Counted from the first letter of the stretch, positions 1-8,002 are shown. The stretch: 15,054 nt of DNA from Pseudohongiella sp. (GCA_030652635.1 JAUSPW010000045.1:1-15054); one strand, 5' to 3'. Translations and numbers: made by a program. The notes: generated by a model from the letters alone, not told the origin.

Positions 1-560
1 TGGTTGATGATGGCGTCGATAGCAACGGCTGTTTTACCGACCTGACGGTCTCCAATGATCAACTCTCGCTGGCCACGACCAATTGGCACCATCGCATCAA
101 TTGCTTTCAGACCAGTCTGTACTGGCTGATCAACAGACTTACGAGCAATTACACCGGGAGCAACTTTCTCAACCGGGGAGGTCAGTTTTGCATTGATGGC
201 GCCTTTACCGTCGATTGGGTTACCCAAAGCGTCAATAACACGGCCTTCCAGTTCCGGGCCGACGGGTACTTCGAGAATGCGGCTTGTGCAACGGCAGGAC
301 TGGCCTTCTGCCAACCCTTTATAGTCACCCAGCACAACAGCACCTACGGAGTCACGCTCCAGGTTAAGTGCCATACCGAACAGGCCACCTTCAAACTCAA
401 TCATCTCACCGTACATAACATCGGCAAGGCCATGAATACGAACGATACCGTCAGAAACGCTGACGATAGTACCTTCGTTTTTTGCCTGCACAGAAACGTC
501 GAGACTATCGATTCTCTGTTTAATAATTTCACTGATTTCTGACGGATTCAGTTGTTGCAT
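1..560 (-). CDS. atpA: F1F0 ATP synthase subunit alpha, N-terminal part (runs off window)
   Basis: Alpha subunit of the F1 head, which alternates with beta in the hexamer and carries the non-catalytic nucleotide sites. Only the first 186 codons are present; the family is about 513 residues, so the C-terminal two thirds lie outside the window. The start ATG (558-560) opens MQQLNPSEISEII, typical for proteobacterial alpha. The N-terminal beta-barrel region is followed by the RILEVPVG and LGNPIDGKG segments. The P-loop near the window edge reads GDRQVGKT and is followed by AIDAIIN. In the homologues I know, this loop is GDRQTGKT, so Val for Thr is a small oddity, though the Walker A pattern GxxxxGKT is intact. 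The gene begins 25 bp after atpH and is the last visible gene of the atp operon. Identity is secure. Confidence 0.97.
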   Translation of the reverse strand, partial: MQQLNPSEISEIIKQRIDSLDVSVQAKNEGTIVSVSDGIVRIHGLADVMYGEMIEFEGGLFGMALNLERDSVGAVVLGDYKGLAEGQSCRCTSRILEVPVGPELEGRVIDALGNPIDGKGAINAKLTSPVEKVAPGVIARKSVDQPVQTGLKAIDAMVPIGRGQRELIIGDRQVGKTAVAIDAIIN

Positions 561-585
561 GCTTTTTCCCTCATTCCCAGATGTT

Positions 586-1122
586 CTAGGAACTCAATGA
601 TTCGGCTAATTTGTTCAGTTTTCCACGAACAGAATTGTCGATGACAGTATCTCCTGCTCGTATGACTACGCCCCCGATAAGCTGCCTGTTCACCGTGCTG
701 TGCAGCTTGACTGTGCGGTCCAGACGCTTTTCCAGCGCCGCGGTCAGACTTGCTACCACCGCGTCACTGAGTGCATACGCCGTAGACACTTCGACGTCGA
801 TGCTTTTTTCGCGAGCGTCTTTCAGCGCGTCAAAAAGTTCTGATATCTGAGGAAGCAAGGCGAGCCGGCGGTTTTCAGCCAGCAGCCTGACCATGTTGCT
901 GCCTTTGCTGGAGACAGCGTCTCCGCAGATAAACAGCAATGCATCAGACTGCTTTTCAGCAGTCAGGGCCGGGCTTTTCAACAGTTCGCTGATTTTTGTC
1001 TGTGACGTAACCGCCGCCAGTGTTTTCAGCATGTGTGACCATTGAGCCAGAGCGTTATCTGCCGCAGCGACTTCAAATGCTGCGTTTGCGTAAGGCCGCG
1101 CTAATGTTATTGACTCTGCCAT
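586..1122 (-). CDS. atpH: F1F0 ATP synthase subunit delta
   Basis: Delta subunit (OSCP equivalent), which ties the top of the F1 head to the peripheral stalk made of the b subunits. The product is 178 residues, close to the usual 177. It starts MAESITLARPYANAAFE, where the ARPYAxAAFE motif is the family's N-terminal signature. The N-terminal helical domain runs to roughly residue 105. The C-terminal segment contains LIGGVVIRAGDTVIDNSVRGKL, the conserved ending, shown here only as recognised and not aligned. The gene lies 11 bp downstream of atpF and 25 bp upstream of atpA in the same direction, consistent with one polycistronic message. No truncation or frameshift is seen. Confidence 0.97.
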   Translation of the reverse strand: MAESITLARPYANAAFEVAAADNALAQWSHMLKTLAAVTSQTKISELLKSPALTAEKQSDALLFICGDAVSSKGSNMVRLLAENRRLALLPQISELFDALKDAREKSIDVEVSTAYALSDAVVASLTAALEKRLDRTVKLHSTVNRQLIGGVVIRAGDTVIDNSVRGKLNKLAESLSS

Positions 1123-1133
1123 CGTATGTTCGC

Positions 1134-1604
1134 CTATAACTCAGAAGCGAGTTTTTTAACCAGCTCTTCGTTTGCTGCCTGATCGACGGATGTCTCGAGA
1201 ATCTTCTCAGCACCAGCGATAACAATTGCGGCGACTTGCGTACGCAACGCTTCGCGGGCCCGCTGAACTTCCATCTCAATTTCTGCTCTGGCGCCCGCGA
1301 TTAAACGCTGACCTTCGTCGCGTGCTTTGTCTTTGGCTTCATCAACAATCTGACTGGCACGTTTATTTGCCATATCAATGATTTCAGCACTTTTGACCTT
1401 CGCGTCGCGAAGCTCATCAGCCGCTTTGTTCTGCGCCAAATTCAGGTCGCGCTGCGCTCGGTCAGCCGCTTCCAGACCATCAGCAATCTTTTTCTGTCGT
1501 TCTGACAATGCAGTGATGATTGGTGGCCAAACATACTTCAGACAGAACCAGACAAAGACAGCAAACGCTATCGATTGGCCGATAATGGTTGCATTTAGAT
1601 TCAT
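1134..1604 (-). CDS. atpF: F1F0 ATP synthase subunit b
   Basis: Membrane-anchored peripheral stalk subunit, present as a dimer that holds F1 against a and c. The product is 156 residues, the same length as E. coli b. It starts MNLNATIIGQSIAFAVFVWF; residues about 5-26 form one transmembrane helix. The rest is a highly charged, alanine-rich helix of the coiled-coil type, with KIADGLEAADRA and long runs of Ala/Glu/Lys/Arg, up to the C-terminal delta-binding end. A good ribosome binding site, AGAGGTAAC, stands just before the ATG and supports this start. The gene sits between atpE (55 bp upstream) and atpH (11 bp downstream). Confidence 0.97.
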   Translation of the reverse strand: MNLNATIIGQSIAFAVFVWFCLKYVWPPIITALSERQKKIADGLEAADRAQRDLNLAQNKAADELRDAKVKSAEIIDMANKRASQIVDEAKDKARDEGQRLIAGARAEIEMEVQRAREALRTQVAAIVIAGAEKILETSVDQAANEELVKKLASEL

Positions 1605-1659
1605 GGTGTTACCTCTGCGTAAGTTATCCGCTGGCTTGAAAATCGATTCAAGCGTTTGG

Positions 1660-1905
1660 TTAACCGAGGAAAGGGTTTGCGAAGATCACCAGGAAAGACA
1701 CACCCACGCCGATGATCGAGATTACGTCGACGAAACCAGCAACCAGGAAGAACTGTACTTGCAGTTTTGGTGCAAGTTCTGGCTGACGTGCTGAGCTTTC
1801 AATCAGCTTGCCACCCAGATTGCCGAATGCAACCGCTGTGCCAGCACCGCAAAGACCAAAAATGAGGGCGATTGCGATAACAGAAAATGCCTGAATAGTT
1901 TCCAT
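1660..1905 (-). CDS. atpE: F1F0 ATP synthase subunit c (proton-type rotor ring)
   Basis: Proteolipid that forms the rotating c-ring of F0. The product is an 81-residue hairpin of two transmembrane helices joined by the polar loop SSARQPELAPK (residues 37-47, ARQPEL motif). The ion-binding carboxylate in helix 2 is Asp60, within GFVDVIS. It aligns with E. coli Asp61, and the Gln/Glu ligand pattern of sodium-coupled rings is absent, so proton coupling is inferred. An in-frame TTG at 1915-1917 would add four residues (M-E-K-K). That TTG is part of the ribosome binding site TTGGAG, so the ATG at 1903-1905 is chosen. Gaps of 49 bp to atpB and 55 bp to atpF are usual for this operon. Confidence 0.97.
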   Translation of the reverse strand: METIQAFSVIAIALIFGLCGAGTAVAFGNLGGKLIESSARQPELAPKLQVQFFLVAGFVDVISIIGVGVSFLVIFANPFLG

Positions 1906-1954
1906 TTTTTTCTCCAAGATTTAACAAAAGGTCTAACAATAAAAGGTTAAGGGT

Positions 1955-2818
1955 TTAGTGAGCCTCGGGCTTCGAGTGTGCCTGGTTCAGATAGACAATT
2001 GTCAGCATCATGAACAGATACGCTTGCAAAGTGATGATGAGGATGTGGAACACCGCCCATGCAAAATGCAGTGGTAGCTGATAAAAGCCAACCATCGCAA
2101 TCACCATGAAGATCATTTCGCCAGCGAACATGTTGCCGTAAAGTCGCAGCGCCAGAGATACCGGCTTGGCAAGAAAACTGGGGATTTCCATTATGAGGTT
2201 GAGCGGTAGCGCCCATTTTCCAAAAGGATGGAAGGCGAATTCACCAAGAAACCCACCCATGCCTTTGATTTTGATGCTGTAGTAGATAACAAGGATGAAC
2301 ACGCTGATAGAGAAGCCGGCCGTAATATTCAGGTCTGTTGTTGGAACAGCTTTGAAATAAAGATGACTGTCCTGAGCAACCACCTGGGCCAACAGAGGGA
2401 TCCAGTCAACAGGAACCAGATCCATGAGGTTCATCATGAATATCCAGCAGAATATGGTAAGCGCCAGTGGGCCGATCAATTCATTGCGAGCAAAGAAAGT
2501 GCTTTTTACGGTGGTTTGAACCATCTCGATAATAAATTCAACCGCGTTTTGCAACTGACTGGGTATGCCTGACGTGGCACGACGGCTTACGAAATAGAAC
2601 AAGCCCATAAAAATCACGCCCAACAGCAAGGACATGAGCATGGAGTCGACGTTTATCGCCCAGAAACCCATCGCGTCAGCTTCTTCAACAGAATGAGCGA
2701 TCCCCCAGGTACCGTCGGCTTTTTGGCCGAATCTGAGAAAACCAAGGTGGTGGGCAATGTATTCTGTGCCACTTTCGTATTCAGGCATTGTGAAGCCTGT
2801 TGAATTTGCATCTGCCAT
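1955..2818 (-). CDS. atpB: F1F0 ATP synthase subunit a
   Basis: Stator subunit of F0 that provides the two proton half-channels next to the c-ring. The product is 287 residues, slightly longer than E. coli a (271) because of extra N-terminal residues. The family's N-terminal motif YIAHHL is at 20-25. The segment LALTIFCWIFMMNLMDL (118-134) is the conserved membrane helix. The essential stator arginine is Arg225 in SLALRLYGNMFAGE, equivalent to E. coli Arg210. The C-terminal helix WAVFHILIITLQA is typical. The ATG at 2818 lacks a strong ribosome binding site. A second ATG at codon 11 is possible and would bring the N-terminus closer to E. coli. The gene follows atpI after 32 bp. Confidence 0.97.
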   Translation of the reverse strand: MADANSTGFTMPEYESGTEYIAHHLGFLRFGQKADGTWGIAHSVEEADAMGFWAINVDSMLMSLLLGVIFMGLFYFVSRRATSGIPSQLQNAVEFIIEMVQTTVKSTFFARNELIGPLALTIFCWIFMMNLMDLVPVDWIPLLAQVVAQDSHLYFKAVPTTDLNITAGFSISVFILVIYYSIKIKGMGGFLGEFAFHPFGKWALPLNLIMEIPSFLAKPVSLALRLYGNMFAGEMIFMVIAMVGFYQLPLHFAWAVFHILIITLQAYLFMMLTIVYLNQAHSKPEAH

Positions 2819-2850
2819 GAGTAGATAGTTTTCTTGTCAGTTTGCCGATT

Positions 2851-3240
2851 TTACGGGTTGTACCGGTCAGGTTTGCTTATGCGGACAAACACAAGCACGC
2901 CTGTTATGTGTACCAGAACAAATCCTGAAAATAATGCCACTATATTCAGTGGGTTAACAAAGATAAAACACAATGCAAAGCCCGCACTTACCGACACCAG
3001 CTTTAATACTTGGCCGGTGTATAACTCTTTAACAATTTTTTGTGCCGCCCTGGCGCCCCGGTATTTAAAAACACGACTCGCAAACAACGCGCCGGGTAAA
3101 GCTGAAAGCAAACCACCGATCAGTAATGAATACGCACTGACCCAGCCTGACAGCATTAATACGGCGAGTGACGCGGCCAATATCAACATCAACTGGTAGG
3201 CAGTAACTTTATATATGGGAGGAGCTTTTATACTTGACAT
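2851..3240 (-). CDS. atpI: ATP synthase protein I (AtpI)
   Basis: Small membrane protein encoded first in many atp operons. In studied bacteria it is not a part of the finished enzyme and is thought to help c-ring or complex assembly. The product is 129 residues with four predicted membrane helices at about 13-31, 35-54, 78-95 and 100-118. Between helices 2 and 3 is a basic cytoplasmic loop containing RGARAAQKIVKELYTGQ, the recognisable AtpI motif. The start ATG (3238-3240) follows the atp promoter by about 55 nt. The sequence diverges fast in this family, so the identification leans on topology, the loop motif and its place ahead of atpB. Confidence 0.93.
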   Translation of the reverse strand: MSSIKAPPIYKVTAYQLMLILAASLAVLMLSGWVSAYSLLIGGLLSALPGALFASRVFKYRGARAAQKIVKELYTGQVLKLVSVSAGFALCFIFVNPLNIVALFSGFVLVHITGVLVFVRISKPDRYNP

Positions 3241-3302
3241 CGATTCGATTTGTCGTCAAAAGCTCTCTTGTTATTGGCATCCATTCCCTTTTCGAGGTGC
3301 GC

Positions 3303-3331
3303 ATTATATGGATTAAATGCCAGCCGATCAA
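3303..3331 (-). promoter_or_regulatory. Sigma70-type promoter of the atp operon
   Basis: Read on the minus strand, a -35 box TTGATC (3326-3331, 4 of 6 matches) is followed after exactly 17 bp by a perfect -10 box TATAAT (3303-3308). The expected transcription start is near 3296, giving a leader of about 55 nt before atpI. It lies in the 109-bp gap between parB and atpI. No hairpin with a T-run was seen after parB, so parB transcripts may also read into atp. Confidence 0.75.
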
Positions 3332-3349
3332 CACGATATTGCTCACTGT

Positions 3350-4246
3350 TTACTTGATATGAGCAAGTATTCCGTCTAATTCGTCCAAGCTGTTGTACCT
3401 GAGTGTTACCTTGCCAGATCCTTTGCTTGAATGTTGAATCTCCACCTTTGCACCAATCCGTTCCGAAAGTGACTCTTCCAGCCGGCTGATATCCGGATCT
3501 GTTCGACTAGTTTCTTGTTTTTCAGTGGGTTTTGTATCTAACAACTTACGAACCATTGCCTCTGTTTGCCGGACAGACAAACCTTTGCCGGCAACTGCTT
3601 TGGATGCTTCGCTTTGTTGTTCTGGTTGCAATCCTAACAAGGCTTTAGCATGGCCCATCTCGATATCGCCACGTTCAAGCATTAATCGTACGTCATGATT
3701 TAACGACATCAATCGAAGAAGATTAGTCACCGTCGTTCTAGATTTACCTACGGCTTCTGCCACCTCTTGTTGAGTAAGGCTGAACTCTTCTTGCAGCCTT
3801 TTAAGCGCCATTGCCTCTTCAATCGGGTTGAGATTTTCTCTTTGAATATTTTCTATCAACGCCATTGCGATTGCTGACTCATCACCAACCAGTCGAATGA
3901 CCGCAGGAATAGTATCCAACCCAGCTATCTGAGTTGCGCGCCATCTTCTTTCCCCGGCGATAATTTCAAATCGGTCGCCGTGAACAGGTCGCACTACTAT
4001 CGGCTGCATTACGCCTTGAACCCTTATTGAGTCCGCAAGCTCCTGCAAAGCTTCTTCATGCATATCTGTTCGAGGTTGGTATTTCCCTCGTTGAATCAAA
4101 TCGATTGGAAGGTGCCTTAGTTCACTATCTACAAGCCCATTGGAGGAGGTATCCGAGGCTGCCAGCGCTTGTGCTTCATTGGCTTTGGCCGCAATGCCAC
4201 CAAGAAGCTTATCCAGACCCCGACCTAGTTTTTTCTTTCCTGACAT
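3350..4246 (-). CDS. parB: Chromosome partitioning protein ParB (CTP-dependent DNA clamp)
   Basis: ParB/Spo0J-family protein that loads at parS sites near the origin, slides along DNA using CTP, and works with ParA to segregate origins. The product is 298 residues, normal for chromosomal ParB. The N-terminal KKKLGRGLDKLL (4-15) matches the ParA-interacting tail. The CTP-binding domain shows GERRWR (98-103) and ENIQRENLNP (132-141). The helix-turn-helix that reads parS spans about 157-178 (LTQQEVAEAVGKSRTTV). The remaining C-terminal part, to 298, is where family members dimerise. The start ATG has an AAGG element 7 nt upstream. It follows parA by 27 bp, so the two are very likely co-transcribed. 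No canonical parS was recognised in this window. Confidence 0.96.
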   Translation of the reverse strand: MSGKKKLGRGLDKLLGGIAAKANEAQALAASDTSSNGLVDSELRHLPIDLIQRGKYQPRTDMHEEALQELADSIRVQGVMQPIVVRPVHGDRFEIIAGERRWRATQIAGLDTIPAVIRLVGDESAIAMALIENIQRENLNPIEEAMALKRLQEEFSLTQQEVAEAVGKSRTTVTNLLRLMSLNHDVRLMLERGDIEMGHAKALLGLQPEQQSEASKAVAGKGLSVRQTEAMVRKLLDTKPTEKQETSRTDPDISRLEESLSERIGAKVEIQHSSKGSGKVTLRYNSLDELDGILAHIK

Positions 4247-4273
4247 GGTGTTGCCTTGTAATAAACTATATTT

Positions 4274-5053
4274 TTAAGCGCCAGCGCGCTGTTCTTGACG
4301 CCTGATCATCTCGCCAGCCAACGCAAGATACGCCAGCGCGCCCCGAGATTGTCGGTCATATTGCAAAACGGGCAAGCCATAACTTGGAGCCTCTGCCAGC
4401 CTGACATTTCTTGGCACAACGGTCCTGTATACCCGATCACCAAAATGAGTGAATAATTGTCCGGATACCTCAACTGTAAGTTTGTTGCGAGGATCATACA
4501 TGGTGCGCAAAATGCCTTCTATCTTCAAATCGGGATTGTGCGTCGCACTGATAGCCGAAATGGTATCAACCAGTGCAGATAAGCCCTCCAAAGCATAGTA
4601 CTCACATTGCATTGGAATGATGACCCCTTGTGCCGCTACCAGAGCATTCAGCGTCAACATGTTGAGAGAAGGAGGGCAATCGATAACAATAAAGTCATAT
4701 CGGTCGGCAATAGACAGCAATATGTTTTTAAGTATTCTCTCTCTGTGACTCATATCCAGAAGCTCTATCTCAGCAGCAACCAGATCTCCGTTGGCTGGCA
4801 ACATATCAAAACCAGCTTCAGGTGCTGTTACTCTGGCATCGTCAAAACTGCACTCACCCATCAACAGGTCATAGATAGAGAATTCAAGGTCTGCCTTGTC
4901 AACCCCACTTCCCATGGTGGCGTTTCCCTGTGGGTCCATATCAACCAGCAGAATTCGACGTTTTGTTGCCTGTAATGACGCAGCCAGATTGACAGAAGTT
5001 GTTGTTTTGCCCACTCCACCTTTCTGATTGGCTATAGCGATAATTCGTGTCAC
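4274..5053 (-). CDS. parA: Chromosome partitioning ATPase ParA (Soj)
   Basis: ParA/MinD-family ATPase that binds the nucleoid in its ATP form and is stimulated by ParB to move origins apart. From the GTG at 5051-5053 the product is 259 residues and begins MTRIIAIANQKGGVGKTTT, which is where family members start. The deviant Walker A motif KGGVGKT is at 11-17, with the signature lysine at 11. LLVDMDPQGN is the Walker A' segment, and FIVIDCPPSLNML is Walker B. This GTG has AGGTGG (5059-5064) five bases upstream. An upstream ATG at 5092 would add 13 residues but has no ribosome binding site and no family support. It follows rsmG (stop at 5108) and precedes parB. Confidence 0.95.
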   Translation of the reverse strand: MTRIIAIANQKGGVGKTTTSVNLAASLQATKRRILLVDMDPQGNATMGSGVDKADLEFSIYDLLMGECSFDDARVTAPEAGFDMLPANGDLVAAEIELLDMSHRERILKNILLSIADRYDFIVIDCPPSLNMLTLNALVAAQGVIIPMQCEYYALEGLSALVDTISAISATHNPDLKIEGILRTMYDPRNKLTVEVSGQLFTHFGDRVYRTVVPRNVRLAEAPSYGLPVLQYDRQSRGALAYLALAGEMIRRQEQRAGA

Positions 5054-5107
5054 CTGATCCACCTGAGCTATGTCACTACCTGTTACCGGCATTGAGTTTC
5101 TGTTTTT

Positions 5108-5785
5108 TTAGCGTGTTTTAGCAAGTTCTATGAAGTGTCTTGCTCCATCTAAATCAGGAATTTGCAGTTCGTGTGATCGGACAATTTGCCAACTGCTAGG
5201 CAGTTCAGCAATTTCCTCTGTGGGAAATTGCCCCTTCATTGCAATCAGACGTGTGTTTGCATCAGCAACCTTTTCACAACCTGATGCAAAGTCTACAAGG
5301 GATGCAAACGCTCGGCTCACGACAATATCAACTTGCCGGTTACTTTGGTAGTTTTCGATGCGCGAGTTTGCAACCTCAACATTTTTAATACCCAGCTCGA
5401 GGCAGGCCTGAAATACAAATCGTGTTTTTTTCCCGTTACTATCCAAAAGCAGGAAATCAGTATCTGGCATACAAATCGCCAGCGGGATTCCTGGAAGGCC
5501 TGGTCCTGTCCCAACATCGAGCACGGTAAAGGGTTTTGTTGGCGCAGTTAGCCTATGTTCACGCAGCAAAGGCATCAAACTCAAACTGTCTAGTAGATGC
5601 CGAGACAGCATCTCCGCAGGGTTACGTACCGCTGACAGGTTAAACGCTTTGTTCCACTTGTTGAGCAAAGCAAGAAACTGTAGCAAAGAACTGATTTCCG
5701 TGTCTGAAAGAACAACACCAAGAAATCCGGCCCCCTGCTTCAATTGTTTTGAGTACTGATTAAAGTCCAGTGCTGTTTCTGACAT
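5108..5785 (-). CDS. rsmG: 16S rRNA (guanine-527 N7)-methyltransferase RsmG (GidB)
   Basis: SAM-dependent enzyme that makes m7G527 in the 530 loop of 16S rRNA. Loss of this activity in other bacteria gives low-level streptomycin resistance. The product is 225 residues, a little longer than E. coli RsmG (207). The SAM-binding motif LDVGTGPGLPGIP is at about 89-101. LLDSNGKKTRF follows, then SRAFASL and the late MKG segment typical of the family. The start ATG lies 1 bp after the mnmG stop, so translation is probably coupled to mnmG. parA follows closely. Sequence and position leave little doubt. Confidence 0.96.
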   Translation of the reverse strand: MSETALDFNQYSKQLKQGAGFLGVVLSDTEISSLLQFLALLNKWNKAFNLSAVRNPAEMLSRHLLDSLSLMPLLREHRLTAPTKPFTVLDVGTGPGLPGIPLAICMPDTDFLLLDSNGKKTRFVFQACLELGIKNVEVANSRIENYQSNRQVDIVVSRAFASLVDFASGCEKVADANTRLIAMKGQFPTEEIAELPSSWQIVRSHELQIPDLDGARHFIELAKTR

Positions 5786-5786
5786 A

Positions 5787-7691
5787 TCAAGCAGTTTTCT
5801 GTGCTCTGACAGATTGATATTTTTTCAAATAAATCAATAACAAAGAAACGGCAGCCGGCGTTATTCCAGGAATTCTGGAAGCCTTGGCTATCGAATCTGG
5901 TCTGGCTTTCAGCAGCTTCTGTTTGAGTTCGTTGGAAAGACCCTCAATGTGCTGATAGTCAAAATCCTCTGGCAAGGCTGTATTTTCCTGTCGTTTGAGT
6001 TTCTGAATATCCTCTTCTTGTCTATTTATATATCCTTGATATTTAAGTTGAATTTCAATTTGTTCAGACACCAGAGGATCAATCTCTGGCAATTCGGCCG
6101 ATGTTCCTTTTAAAGCTTCTTCCATCTGCTTGTAATTAACATCCGGACGTGAAAGCAGATCTGCGAAGCTATATTCTCGTGTGATCGGTTTTTCCAATAA
6201 TGGGTTCAAAGCATCAGCTCTATCTGACCCAGGCTGTACCCACATGTTTTTTATTCGTTGTAACTCTGTGGTGATACTGACTTGTTTAGTGCAGAAAGCA
6301 CTCCATCGAATATCATCGACTAATCCTAAATCACGGCCGATGGCCGTCAGGCGCAGATCAGCGTTATCTTCCCTGAGCAGCAAGCGGTATTCTGCGCGAC
6401 TTGTAAACATACGATACGGTTCATTGGTGCCTAAACTTATCAAATCGTCAACTAATACACCAATGTAGGCCTGGTCCCGACGGGGACACCAACTGTCGAG
6501 TTCTTTAGCTGCCAGTGCTGCGTTGATACCTGCCAACAAACCTTGCGCAGCTGCTTCCTCATAACCGGTTGTGCCATTGATCTGGCCAGCGAAATACAAG
6601 CCTTTTATAAATTTGGTTTCCAAAGAGTAACGTAAATCTCTGGGGTCAAAATAATCGTACTCAATAGCATACCCTGGCCTGGTTATATGGGCTTTTTCAA
6701 AGCCTTTGATTTGTCGCACCAGTTCAATCTGCACATCAAACGGTAGACTTGTAGAAATGCCATTGGGATAAAGCTCATGTGTCGATAACCCTTCTGGTTC
6801 AACAAAAATCTGATGTGAGGTTTTGTCTGAAAACCGCATGACTTTGTCTTCAATAGACGGGCAATAACGCGGCCCCAAACCTTCAATAACCCCGGTATAC
6901 ATGGGTGAGCGATCTAATCCACCACGTATGATGTCATGTACTTTTTCGTTGGTGTTTGTGATGTAACACGGCACTTGACGGGGATGATCATCAACTTTTC
7001 CAAGAAAAGACATCACAGGCAGAGGTGTATCGCCTAACTGCTCCAGCATCACAGAAAAATCAACTGAGCGAGCATCAATACGAGGCGGTGTTCCGGTTTT
7101 CAGACGACCAACATTAAACGGCAGTTCTCGCAAACGTTGAGCGAGTTTGATTGATGGTGGATCCCCGGCCCTGCCACCTGCTGAATTTTCTAATCCTATG
7201 TGGATTTTTCCGCCAAGAAACGTTCCTGTTGTTAAAACCACCTGCGGCGCAAAAAAACGTACGCCCATTTGAGTTATTACACCGGCAACTTTGTCCTGTT
7301 CAATAATCAAATCGTCAGCTGCTTGTTGAAAAATATCCAGATTTTCTTGATTTTCCAGCATGTTGCGAACAGCAGCCTTATACAAAGCTCTATCTGCCTG
7401 CGCCCTGGTTGCTCTTACCGCAGGTCCTTTGCTGCTGTTCAAAATTCTAAATTGAATACCAGCAAGATCGGCTGCCTTAGCCATAGCGCCACCCAAGGCA
7501 TCAATTTCTCTGACCAGATGACTTTTGCCAATACCACCAATGGCCGGATTACAAGACATCTGACCGAGAGTTTCGATGTTATGGGTCAGCAATAGCGTTT
7601 TCACTCCCATACGGGCAGCGGCTAACGCTGCCTCGGTGCCAGCATGCCCACCACCAACAACAATCACGTCATAACGCTTGGTATAGTCCAT
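5787..7691 (-). CDS. mnmG: tRNA uridine-34 carboxymethylaminomethyl modification enzyme MnmG (GidA)
   Basis: FAD-dependent partner of MnmE. Together they modify the wobble uridine (U34) of several tRNAs to cmnm5U-type nucleosides, using methylenetetrahydrofolate, NADH and FAD. The product is 634 residues (E. coli 629). The dinucleotide-binding motif GGGHAG is at 13-18. Both redox-relevant cysteines fall at the E. coli numbers: Cys47 in SCNPAIGG and Cys277 in GPRYCPS. The C-terminal helical domain includes SRIPGITPAAVSLLLIYLKK, the MnmE-facing end. AAGAAG upstream of the ATG is an acceptable ribosome binding site. It heads the mnmG-rsmG-parA-parB cluster and faces away from the 404-bp origin-like gap, as mnmG does beside oriC in E. 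coli. Confidence 0.98.
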   Translation of the reverse strand: MDYTKRYDVIVVGGGHAGTEAALAAARMGVKTLLLTHNIETLGQMSCNPAIGGIGKSHLVREIDALGGAMAKAADLAGIQFRILNSSKGPAVRATRAQADRALYKAAVRNMLENQENLDIFQQAADDLIIEQDKVAGVITQMGVRFFAPQVVLTTGTFLGGKIHIGLENSAGGRAGDPPSIKLAQRLRELPFNVGRLKTGTPPRIDARSVDFSVMLEQLGDTPLPVMSFLGKVDDHPRQVPCYITNTNEKVHDIIRGGLDRSPMYTGVIEGLGPRYCPSIEDKVMRFSDKTSHQIFVEPEGLSTHELYPNGISTSLPFDVQIELVRQIKGFEKAHITRPGYAIEYDYFDPRDLRYSLETKFIKGLYFAGQINGTTGYEEAAAQGLLAGINAALAAKELDSWCPRRDQAYIGVLVDDLISLGTNEPYRMFTSRAEYRLLLREDNADLRLTAIGRDLGLVDDIRWSAFCTKQVSITTELQRIKNMWVQPGSDRADALNPLLEKPITREYSFADLLSRPDVNYKQMEEALKGTSAELPEIDPLVSEQIEIQLKYQGYINRQEEDIQKLKRQENTALPEDFDYQHIEGLSNELKQKLLKARPDSIAKASRIPGITPAAVSLLLIYLKKYQSVRAQKTA

Positions 7692-7734
7692 AACAGAACT
7701 TCTTAAAAATAAAAGGGTTTTTCAAAGGTGCTCA

Positions 7735-7740
7735 AGTATA
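7735..7740 (-). promoter_or_regulatory. Possible -10 element for mnmG
   Basis: On the minus strand TATACT (5 of 6 to TATAAT) would start transcription about 37 nt before mnmG. No convincing -35 hexamer stands 16-18 bp upstream, so this is a weak call based mainly on position in the leader. Confidence 0.3.
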
Positions 7741-7777
7741 AGCGCTGATAGCGAAAATTGAAGTCTTTATCCTGAAA

Positions 7778-7786
7778 ATATCCACA
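7778..7786 (+). promoter_or_regulatory. Imperfect DnaA box (ATATCCACA)
   Basis: One mismatch to TTATNCACA. It lies on the mnmG side of the very AT-rich stretch, so if real it would flank the unwinding region on the left. Confidence 0.35.
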
Positions 7787-7885
7787 AGTAGGGTTTATGT
7801 CTTTTTAGTAATCATTAAATTAGTATTTTTATAAGAATATAGATAAATACTTAATGATGTTATTACTAATAGTAAACACTTTTTC

Positions 7886-7894
7886 TGTAGATAA
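7886..7894 (-). promoter_or_regulatory. Imperfect DnaA box (TTATCTACA on the minus strand)
   Basis: One mismatch to TTATNCACA, sitting inside the AT-rich stretch. Reading on along the minus strand from this box is an AT-only run rich in TTA/CTA/ATA triplets (about 7855-7877). Confidence 0.35.
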
Positions 7895-7984
7895 GGTGTT
7901 TTTTACATTATAAAACAAAGATATATAGCCGGTATAAACCAGTGGAGAAGCTATTGTGAAGCTGCTGTAAACCTGATTGCATGC

Positions 7985-7993
7985 TGTGTATAG
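7985..7993 (-). promoter_or_regulatory. Imperfect DnaA box (CTATACACA on the minus strand)
   Basis: One mismatch to TTATNCACA, placed just before the forward-facing group that begins at 8003 and oriented against it. Confidence 0.4.
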
Positions 7994-8002
7994 AAGCTTC
8001 AG

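Noticed and set aside
1378..1794. 138-codon plus-strand reading frame antisense to atpF and atpE
   Set aside because: Shadow of two well-identified genes on the other strand; no independent coding evidence.
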